Assembly: GCA_023451265.1 (NCBI GenBank)
Contig: JAEYAG010000171.1
Coordinates: forward strand, 1-6,924
DNA from: Actinomycetes bacterium
GTDB lineage: Bacteria; Actinomycetota; Actinomycetes; Actinomycetales; Microbacteriaceae
Reading direction: 5' to 3'
Length of the DNA: 6,924 nt
A program made the translations under genes and the position numbers. Below the pieces are notes generated by a model. The model worked only from the letters and a program-made list of their open reading frames with translations. It searched no databases and was not told the DNA's origin. This document shows, piece after piece, positions 1-4,130 of the stretch; the stretch's first letter is position 1, and each line of letters starts with the position of its first letter.

Positions 1-4
1 GGTT

Positions 5-83
5 CCTCGCTCGCTCAACGACCGGGGCACGCCTCGCTCGCTCAACGACCGGGAGTGCAACGACCGGGGGTGCAACGACCGGG
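5..83. repeat. Short direct-repeat array built on CAACGACCGGG
   Basis: The 11-mer CAACGACCGGG occurs four times, at 16-26, 43-53, 58-68 and 73-83. The first two copies lie inside a longer 22-bp identical repeat (5-26 and 32-53) that begins CCTCGCTCGCT. The last two lie inside GTGCAACGACCGGG (55-68 and 70-83), giving a 15-bp period. On the other strand the longer unit contains GGTCGTTGAGCGAGCGAGG, which resembles an intergenic repeat I associate with Microbacterium and relatives (from memory). The array sits directly after the stop codon of the minus-strand gene ending at 91, so it lies in that gene's 3' flank. It may continue left of the window. No ORF in it looks real. Confidence 0.85.
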
Positions 84-90
84 CGGCGGG

Positions 91-669
91 TCAGGCGTCG
101 GGGGCGCGCAGCGGGTCGTCCGCGACCCAGAGCTCGTCGTCGGCGCGGAGCGTCTGCCATGCGGCGTAGAGCACACCCGCCGCTGCGGCGACACCGAGGA
201 TGATGGCGATCACACCACCGGCGCCGATGCCCTTCTTGGCGGGAGCCGGAGCCGCGATGACGAGCTTCTTCGCGGCATCCTTCCCGTACTTGTCCGCCTT
301 CTTCTGCAGCTTCGCGACGTCGATCGAGCCGAAACCGCGACCGGCGGCGAGGGCCTCGCGCTTCTCGTTGGCGGCATCCCACACAGACAGCGCCGATCCG
401 ATGAGCGCGCCGGCCGCGGGAGCGACCCGCTGGTTGTAGACGCGCGCCGAGGTCTCCAGACCCTGGTGCACGTACGGGGCGGCGTACTTCTCATACGTGT
501 GCTGCACGGTGGGAACGACCTGCTCGCGGTTGTAGTTGCCGAGCTGGCGGCCGGCTTCGCGGGCGACGTCCCCGGCCTGGCCGAGCAGCACCTGCTGTGA
601 CTCCCACAGCGTCGATGCCTGCTCCTGGAGCTTGCGGAGTTCCTTCTTGCGCTTGCGGCTGAGGCTCAC
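91..669 (-). CDS. Uncharacterised C-terminally membrane-anchored protein, possible CwsA-like divisome protein
   Basis: I do not recognise a named domain in this 192-residue protein. It begins with a very basic stretch (SRKRKKELRKL), continues as a largely helical, charged region to about residue 145 (KKADKYGKDAAKKL near 123-136), and has one clear transmembrane segment at about 148-171, followed by a short acidic tail. This suggests a cytoplasmic N-terminal domain tethered to the membrane. I chose the GTG start at 669 because AGGGAGG lies 5 nt upstream. The frame is open further, to GTG 708 and ATG 705, but that extension encodes the Shine-Dalgarno region, including a rare AGG arginine codon. 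The gene diverges from ppiA. In Mycobacterium tuberculosis the gene in this place and orientation is cwsA (Rv0008c), also a small protein with one C-terminal membrane segment, which works with CrgA and Wag31. A relationship is inference from position and topology only. Confidence 0.85.
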   Translation of the reverse strand: MSLSRKRKKELRKLQEQASTLWESQQVLLGQAGDVAREAGRQLGNYNREQVVPTVQHTYEKYAAPYVHQGLETSARVYNQRVAPAAGALIGSALSVWDAANEKREALAAGRGFGSIDVAKLQKKADKYGKDAAKKLVIAAPAPAKKGIGAGGVIAIILGVAAAAGVLYAAWQTLRADDELWVADDPLRAPDA

Positions 670-782
670 GGTGCCCTCCCTGGGGTTCCGGCTGATGTCC
701 GTCATCACGGCGGTACGTATATCCCCATCTTGCCAGACGGCCCCGACGGCGCGAGGGGTTGACAGGTGAGAGAATGCTAAGC
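670..782. promoter_or_regulatory. Divergent spacer with a candidate minus-strand -10 element
   Basis: This 113-bp spacer separates two genes that start away from each other, so it should hold both promoters. Its most AT-rich point is GTACGTATATCC (713-724). Read on the minus strand this gives TATACG (716-721), a plausible -10 that would place a transcript start near 709 and a leader of about 40 nt before GTG 669. I see no convincing -35 partner. On the plus strand TTGACA (759-764) is a perfect -35 hexamer, but it has no -10 at the usual spacing and lies only 18 bp before the likely ppiA start, so it may be chance. The minus-strand Shine-Dalgarno AGGGAGG lies at 675-681. Confidence 0.35.
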
Positions 783-1340
783 ATGCCGATCCACACCGCT
801 GTTGCGACGATCCACACCAACCACGGCGACATCGTCGTCAACCTCTTCGGGGACCACGCGCCCCGCACGGTGCAGAACTTCACCGGCCTCGCCGACGGCT
901 CGCAGGCCTGGACGCACCCCGCCACGGGCAAGCCCGGCGAGGGCCCGCTGTACACCGACGTCATCTTCCACCGCATCATCCCGAACTTCATGATCCAGGG
1001 CGGCGACCCGCTCGGGCAGGGCGTGGGCGGACCGGGCTACAACTTCGACGACGAGATCCACCCGGAGCTGAACTTCAACAGCCCGTACATCCTCGCGATG
1101 GCCAACGCGGGCCTGCGCCGCAACGCCATCACGGGCAAGGCCGAGGGCACCAACGGCTCGCAGTTCTTCATCACGACCGACCCCACCCCGTGGTTGCAGG
1201 GCAAGCACACGATCTTCGGCGAGGTCGCCGATGACGCCTCCCGCGCCGTCGTCGACGCCATCGCCGCCGTGCCCACCGCTGCCGGCGACCGTCCGATCGA
1301 ACCCGTCGTCATCAGCTCGATCGACGTCGCGGCGGTCTGA
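783..1340 (+). CDS. ppiA: Cyclophilin-type peptidyl-prolyl cis-trans isomerase
   Basis: The 185-residue protein is a single cyclophilin domain that catalyses cis-trans isomerisation of X-Pro bonds. Visible signatures are FHRIIPNFMIQGGD (62-75), ANAG (107-110) and GTNGSQFFIT (122-131). Residues matching the CypA active site are all present: R64, F69, M70, Q72, F129, W137, L138 and H142. There is no signal peptide or membrane segment, so it should be cytoplasmic. I place the start at ATG 783, which gives an N-terminus beginning MPIHTAVATIHTNHGD, the usual beginning of the cyclophilin fold, with purine-rich GAGAG about 10 nt upstream. In-frame TTG 759 and ATG 774 are possible alternatives that would add 8 or 3 residues. 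About 10 extra residues (LRRNAITGKAE, 111-121) lie between ANAG and GTNGSQFF, where CypA and mycobacterial PpiA have almost none. The rhomboid gene follows after 6 bp, so the two are probably co-transcribed. Confidence 0.95.
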   Translation: MPIHTAVATIHTNHGDIVVNLFGDHAPRTVQNFTGLADGSQAWTHPATGKPGEGPLYTDVIFHRIIPNFMIQGGDPLGQGVGGPGYNFDDEIHPELNFNSPYILAMANAGLRRNAITGKAEGTNGSQFFITTDPTPWLQGKHTIFGEVADDASRAVVDAIAAVPTAAGDRPIEPVVISSIDVAAV

Positions 1341-1346
1341 CACCGC

Positions 1347-2192
1347 GTGACCGACTCCGGCCTGCGCGGCAATCCCGACAACTTCTGCTACCGGCATCCT
1401 GATCGACAGAGCTTCGTGCTCTGCCAGCGCTGCCTGCGCACGATCTGCCCGGAGTGCCAGACGCCGCTGCCGGTGGGCGTCATCTGCCCGGAGTGCCTGG
1501 CCGAGCAGCAGAAGGCGCACAAGGCGACGGTCACACGGATGCCGCGGCGTCGCGCCGCGGGCCTCGACGGCCGGCCGGTGGTCACCTACACGCTGGTTGT
1601 GGTGACGAGCGTCTTCTACCTGATCGGGCTGATTCCCGGGGTGGGCGACGTCGTCACGTCGTGGCTGTTCTACTATCCCCCGCTCGCGTACGCGCAGCCG
1701 TGGCGACTGCTGACCGTCACCCTCGTGCACGCGAGCATCTGGCATGTCGCGCTGAACATGCTCGCGCTCTGGGCGCTGGGCCGCAGCCTTGAGCCCCTGC
1801 TCGGCCGCTGGCGGTTCCTCAGTCTGTACCTGCTGAGCGCGCTGGGCGGATCGGTGCTGGGCGCGCTGCTGGCGCCGACGACTCCGGTGGTCGGCGCGTC
1901 GGGCGCGGCGTGGGGTCTGCTGGGCGCGATGTTCGTGATCGGCCGGCACCTCGGAGCGAACGTCACCGCGATCGCGATCATCCTGGGACTGAACCTCGTG
2001 ATCACATTCCTGCCGAACTCGAACATCGCGTGGCAGGCGCACATCGGCGGCGGTCTCGTCGGCGCGCTGGTCGGCCTCATCTTCGCCAAGACGCGCAAGA
2101 TCCGCCAGCGCCGCACGCAGATCTGGCTGCTGGTCGCGGTGGCGGTGGGCCTGCTGGCATTGCTCGCGGTGCCGCTGGCGATCTACCGGTGA
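1347..2192 (+). CDS. Rhomboid family intramembrane serine protease with N-terminal zinc-finger-like domain
   Basis: This 281-residue protein is predicted to cut membrane proteins within the bilayer. The catalytic serine lies in GASG (S185) and the catalytic histidine in AHIGGG (H232). The H-x4-H-x3-N pattern (H128, H133, N137) matches the oxyanion-site residues of GlpG. About six hydrophobic segments form the core, and a further one follows at about 259-279, consistent with a 6+1 fold. The first 50 residues carry a B-box-like metal-binding pattern: C14-x2-H17, C26-x2-C29, C34-x2-C37, C47-x2-C50. A basic linker (RMPRRRA, 64-70) joins it to the membrane part. The start is GTG 1347, 6 bp after the ppiA stop, with no strong Shine-Dalgarno, so translation is probably coupled. 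All catalytic residues are present. Substrates cannot be read from the sequence. Confidence 0.94.
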   Translation: MTDSGLRGNPDNFCYRHPDRQSFVLCQRCLRTICPECQTPLPVGVICPECLAEQQKAHKATVTRMPRRRAAGLDGRPVVTYTLVVVTSVFYLIGLIPGVGDVVTSWLFYYPPLAYAQPWRLLTVTLVHASIWHVALNMLALWALGRSLEPLLGRWRFLSLYLLSALGGSVLGALLAPTTPVVGASGAAWGLLGAMFVIGRHLGANVTAIAIILGLNLVITFLPNSNIAWQAHIGGGLVGALVGLIFAKTRKIRQRRTQIWLLVAVAVGLLALLAVPLAIYR

Positions 2193-2214
2193 GCGTCACT
2201 CCTGACCACAAGAG

Positions 2215-2235
2215 TTATCCACAGATTCATCCACA
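2215..2235 (+). promoter_or_regulatory. DnaA-box pair (one perfect, one with one mismatch)
   Basis: TTATCCACA at 2215-2223 is the classical consensus DnaA-binding 9-mer. A second copy, TCATCCACA at 2227-2235, differs at one base and lies 12 bp downstream in the same orientation, about one helical turn. A weaker third match, TCATCCCCA (two mismatches), reads on the opposite strand at 2238-2246. The spacing suggests cooperative DnaA binding. The block this window resembles lies near oriC in other Actinobacteria, but two boxes alone do not make an origin, and no AT-rich unwinding region or dnaA/dnaN gene is present. Function is inferred from motif identity only. Confidence 0.5.
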
Positions 2236-2249
2236 CATGGGGATGAATC
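2224..2249. terminator. Hairpin in convergent rhomboid/crgA spacer, possible bidirectional terminator
   Basis: GATTCATCC (2224-2232) and GGATGAATC (2241-2249) are perfect inverted repeats with an 8-nt loop. The hairpin lies 31 bp after the rhomboid stop and 50 bp past the crgA stop on the other strand, where a terminator serving both genes would be expected. There is no T-run on either side, so it is not a canonical intrinsic terminator, though actinobacterial terminators often lack one. The stem overlaps the second DnaA-like box, so a protein-binding role is the main alternative. Confidence 0.5.
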
Positions 2250-2259
2250 ACACCGGTGT
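2250..2259. repeat. Perfect 10-bp palindrome ACACCGGTGT
   Basis: ACACCGGTGT is self-complementary and directly abuts the hairpin at 2224-2249. It could be a binding site for a dimeric regulator or simply part of the spacer's dyad structure. The symmetry does not extend beyond 10 bp. Nothing else in the window carries this sequence as far as I can see. Confidence 0.4.
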
Positions 2260-2299
2260 AATTCCTGTCAGAGCGGGGTCCGCCCGGGGGTGAACCGGC

Positions 2300-2539
2300 T
2301 CAGCGCCAGCGGGTCGTCATGAGGAAGCCGACGAACGCGATCGCGAAGCCGATGACGAGGTTCCATGCGCCGATGCCGGGGACCGGGAGCGCCTGGTTGC
2401 TCAGGTAGAACACGATCACCCACAGCAGGCCGAGGATCATGAGGCCCAGCATGATGGGCTTGAACCACACCGGGTTGGGGGCGGACTCGCTCTCGCCGTA
2501 CTCCGCGAGCTGCTCATCATCCTTGCCTGAACGTGCCAT
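2300..2539 (-). CDS. crgA: Septation inhibitor / cell division protein CrgA
   Basis: This 79-residue protein has the usual CrgA length and layout: a charged, acidic N-terminus (residues 1-20), the motif NPVWFKPIM at 22-30, one membrane segment at about 26-46, a short loop containing PVPGIGAWN (52-60), a second segment at about 58-76, and the typical ending TTRWR. CrgA is a small two-pass membrane protein of Actinobacteria. It blocks or coordinates FtsZ-ring formation in Streptomyces and recruits septal peptidoglycan synthesis proteins in mycobacteria. I chose ATG 2539, giving MARSGKDDEQ. The longer open frame to 2596 would run back over the sortase start and is not CrgA-like. The gene converges on the rhomboid gene and diverges from the sortase. 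TAGAAT (2547-2552 on the minus strand) ends 7 nt before the ATG, so the mRNA may be leaderless. Confidence 0.96.
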   Translation of the reverse strand: MARSGKDDEQLAEYGESESAPNPVWFKPIMLGLMILGLLWVIVFYLSNQALPVPGIGAWNLVIGFAIAFVGFLMTTRWR

Positions 2540-2594
2540 GGCGAAGATTCTACCTGGCAGCGGCGTCACAGCCGTGCTGTGGAAGAATCGCACC
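2540..2594. promoter_or_regulatory. Mirrored divergent promoter region between crgA and sortase
   Basis: Only 55 bp separate the two start codons. Reading outward in each direction the sequence is GGTAGAATC-4 nt-CCATG (toward crgA) and GGAAGAATC-3 nt-CCATG (toward the sortase), a near-perfect mirror. TAGAAT (2547-2552, minus) and AAGAAT (2583-2588, plus) match a -10 element placed 6-7 nt before each ATG, the spacing expected for leaderless transcripts. The alternative is that GGTAG and GGAAG act as Shine-Dalgarno sequences, 9-10 nt from the starts. No good -35 is visible for either. The centre holds an imperfect dyad, CAGCGGC-GTCACA-GCCGTGCTG (2558-2579). Confidence 0.5.
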
Positions 2595-3350
2595 ATGGGG
2601 GAAGTTCACCAGCGGCGCCGTGTCTCGGTGATCGGCGTCCTCGGCGAGATCCTCATCACCATCGGTGTCGTCGCCCTCCTCTACGTCGCCTGGCAGATGT
2701 GGATCGGTGACTGGATCATCGGCTCGCAGAAGCACAACGAGGCCAGCGCCCTCTCGCAGAGCTGGACGCAGCAGACGACCGCCCCGACGGAGTCCGCGAC
2801 ACCCACCCCGGCGCCGACGCCCACCGACACCGCCGATCCGATCGTCCCGGTGCTCGCCCAGCCCGAGCACGGCCAGCAGTTCGGCGTCATGTTCGTGCCG
2901 CGGTTCGGACCCGACTGGCAGTTCACGATCGCCGGCGGCACGACGCGCAAGGACATCCTCGACCAGGGCGAGATCGGCCACTACGTCGACACCGCCATGC
3001 CCGGCGACATCGGCAACACCGTCTACGCCGCGCACCGCTGGACCTCCGGTGCGCCCTTCGACCCGATCGACAAGCTCGTGATCGGCGACGCGATCGTCGT
3101 GCAGACCCCCGACGGCTGGTACACCTACCGGTTCCGCACCCTCGAGTACGTGCAGGACACGCAGGTCGAGGTGCTGCTGCCGGTGCCCCAGCAGGTCGGT
3201 GTCGCCGCCAACGGCCGCTACCTCACGCTGACCAGCTGCGCACCGAAGCTCAACATGCTGGAGCGCATCATCGCGTACGCCGTCTTCGACAGCTTCACAC
3301 CGACCGCCGACGGGCCGCCGGCCTCGCTCACCGAAGGGGTGACCGCCTGA
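2595..3350 (+). CDS. Class E sortase
   Basis: This 251-residue membrane-anchored transpeptidase is predicted to attach surface proteins to the cell wall. A cytoplasmic basic N-terminus (QRRRVSV) precedes a transmembrane segment at about 11-38. A Thr/Pro/Ala-rich linker follows at about 61-82 and then the sortase barrel. The catalytic triad is H147 in AAHRWTSGAPF, C215 in TLTSC and R224 in LERII. The placement and the HRxTxGAPF-like motif fit class E, whose characterised members prefer LAXTG-type signals. No protein with such a signal is encoded in the window. I chose ATG 2595. The open frame extends to 2439, but that part is antisense to crgA and lacks sortase features. The gene heads a tight three-gene plus-strand unit with the small membrane protein and pabA. 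Confidence 0.92.
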   Translation: MGEVHQRRRVSVIGVLGEILITIGVVALLYVAWQMWIGDWIIGSQKHNEASALSQSWTQQTTAPTESATPTPAPTPTDTADPIVPVLAQPEHGQQFGVMFVPRFGPDWQFTIAGGTTRKDILDQGEIGHYVDTAMPGDIGNTVYAAHRWTSGAPFDPIDKLVIGDAIVVQTPDGWYTYRFRTLEYVQDTQVEVLLPVPQQVGVAANGRYLTLTSCAPKLNMLERIIAYAVFDSFTPTADGPPASLTEGVTA

Positions 3351-3508
3351 TGTACGCCGCCCTTTGGCGCATTCTGCCCGGCCCCGCGTGGGTGCGGGTG
3401 CTGATCCTGCTCGTGCTGCTGGCCGCCGTGCTCTACGGCCTGTTCTGGTACGTCTTCCCCTGGGCGGGCCAGTTCATCAACCCGCAGGAGTCCACCGTCG
3501 GTGGCTGA
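3350..3508 (+). CDS. Small single-pass membrane protein (52 residues), unknown function
   Basis: ATG at 3350 overlaps the sortase stop in TGATG, and the TGA at 3506-3508 falls inside pabA, whose GTG start is at 3501. The product begins MYAALWRILPGPAWVRV, has one strongly hydrophobic segment at about 15-38 (LILLVLLAAVLYGLFWYVF), and ends in a short tail with QFINPQES. It is rich in tryptophan and aromatic residues at both membrane edges. AAGGGG (3334-3339) lies about 10 nt upstream of the ATG, and translation is probably coupled to the sortase. I recognise no domain. I believe similar short proteins occur at this place in related Microbacteriaceae, but this is from memory. Both ends overlapping neighbouring genes, GC-rich third positions and a coherent membrane helix make it a credible gene. 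A partner of the sortase is possible. Confidence 0.8.
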   Translation: MYAALWRILPGPAWVRVLILLVLLAAVLYGLFWYVFPWAGQFINPQESTVGG

Positions 3509-4130
3509 CGTCCTCGTCGTCGACAACCACGACAGCTTCGTCCACACCCTCGTCGGCTACCTCCACGAGCTCGGCGCGACGACGACGATGATCGAAGCGG
3601 ATGCCGTGGCAGACCCGGCGGCTGTGCTCTCCGGCGTCGCCGGCGTGCTCGTCTCCCCCGGACCCGGGAGGCCCGAGACGGCCGGCGCGTCCGTGGAGAT
3701 CATCCGGGCCGCGGCGGGCCGCGGCATCCCGGTGCTCGGGGTCTGCCTCGGGCACCAGGCCCTCGCCGTGGCGTTCGGGGCGGACGTCGATGAGGCCCCC
3801 GAACTGCGTCACGGCACGACGTCGCAGGTGCACCATGAAGGGCGGGGCCTGTTCACCGGCCTGCCGTCGCCGTTCACGGCGACGCGCTACCACTCCCTGG
3901 CGGTGGTGCCGGCATCCGTTCCGCCGGAACTGGAGGTCACGGCGCGCACCGCGTCGGGCGTCATCATGGGGCTCGCTCACCGCACCCTGCCGCTGTGGGG
4001 CGTGCAGTTCCACCCCGAGGCGGTGCTCACCGAGGGCGGGTACCGGCTGCTCGGCACCTGGCTGGAGCGCTCCGGCGTGCCCGGCGCGGCGGCCCGTGGG
4101 GCGCGCCGCAGTCCGCTGCGGCAGCTCTAG
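3501..4130 (+). CDS. pabA: Anthranilate / aminodeoxychorismate synthase component II (class I glutamine amidotransferase)
   Basis: This 209-residue enzyme releases ammonia from glutamine and passes it to a chorismate-using partner (TrpE or PabB), making anthranilate for tryptophan or aminodeoxychorismate for folate. All class I amidotransferase landmarks are present: NHDSF (9-13), SPGPG (52-56), the nucleophile C82 in GVCLGHQ (80-86), RYHSL (129-133), and H171 with E173 in QFHPE (169-173). A 20-residue Ala/Arg-rich tail (about 190-209) follows the domain. The GTG start at 3501 gives MADVLVVDNHDS, the family's usual beginning. AGGAG (3486-3490) lies 10 nt upstream. The start overlaps the small membrane gene by 8 nt. 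No component I gene is in the window, so TrpG versus PabA cannot be decided and the protein may serve both. Its TAG stop is shared with the convergent pknB stop. Confidence 0.94.
   Translation: MADVLVVDNHDSFVHTLVGYLHELGATTTMIEADAVADPAAVLSGVAGVLVSPGPGRPETAGASVEIIRAAAGRGIPVLGVCLGHQALAVAFGADVDEAPELRHGTTSQVHHEGRGLFTGLPSPFTATRYHSLAVVPASVPPELEVTARTASGVIMGLAHRTLPLWGVQFHPEAVLTEGGYRLLGTWLERSGVPGAAARGARRSPLRQL
4127..4130. other. Shared CTAG: overlapping convergent stop codons
   Basis: pabA ends in TAG at 4128-4130 and pknB ends in TAG (minus strand) at 4127-4129. The palindromic CTAG therefore serves as both stop codons. The other genes with stops in the window end in TGA, so the TAG choice seems tied to this overlap. 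No room is left for a terminator between the two genes, so transcripts from both sides must run into the opposing gene. Confidence 0.95.

Noticed and set aside
5..83. CRISPR array
   Set aside because: The repeats are too short, the spacers are 4-16 bp and unequal, and no cas gene is present.
55..600. 181-residue plus-strand open frame at the left end
   Set aside because: It starts within the repeat array, is antisense to the membrane-protein gene, and has a low-complexity Gly/Arg/Val-rich translation.
759..764. TTGACA as a -35 promoter element for ppiA
   Set aside because: The hexamer is perfect, but no acceptable -10 lies 16-18 bp downstream, and that position falls on the start codon.
759..782. 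TTG 759 start for PpiA
   Set aside because: The added residues are not cyclophilin-like and a rare TTG start is not needed. ATG 783 gives the expected N-terminus.
777..2042. 421-residue minus-strand open frame antisense to ppiA and the rhomboid gene
   Set aside because: The low-complexity Arg/Asp/Glu/Val-rich translation is typical of shadow frames, and both opposite genes have complete catalytic motifs.
2193..2299. Chromosomal replication origin
   Set aside because: There are only one perfect and one near-perfect DnaA box, no AT-rich unwinding region, and no dnaA or dnaN beside it.
2439..2594. N-terminal extension of the sortase frame
   Set aside because: It runs antisense through the start of crgA and adds a sequence with no sortase or signal-peptide character. 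ATG 2595 gives a normal basic N-terminus and membrane anchor.
2540..2596. 19-residue N-terminal extension of CrgA
   Set aside because: It would cover the divergent promoter region and the sortase start. ATG 2539 gives a standard-length CrgA with a typical charged N-terminus.
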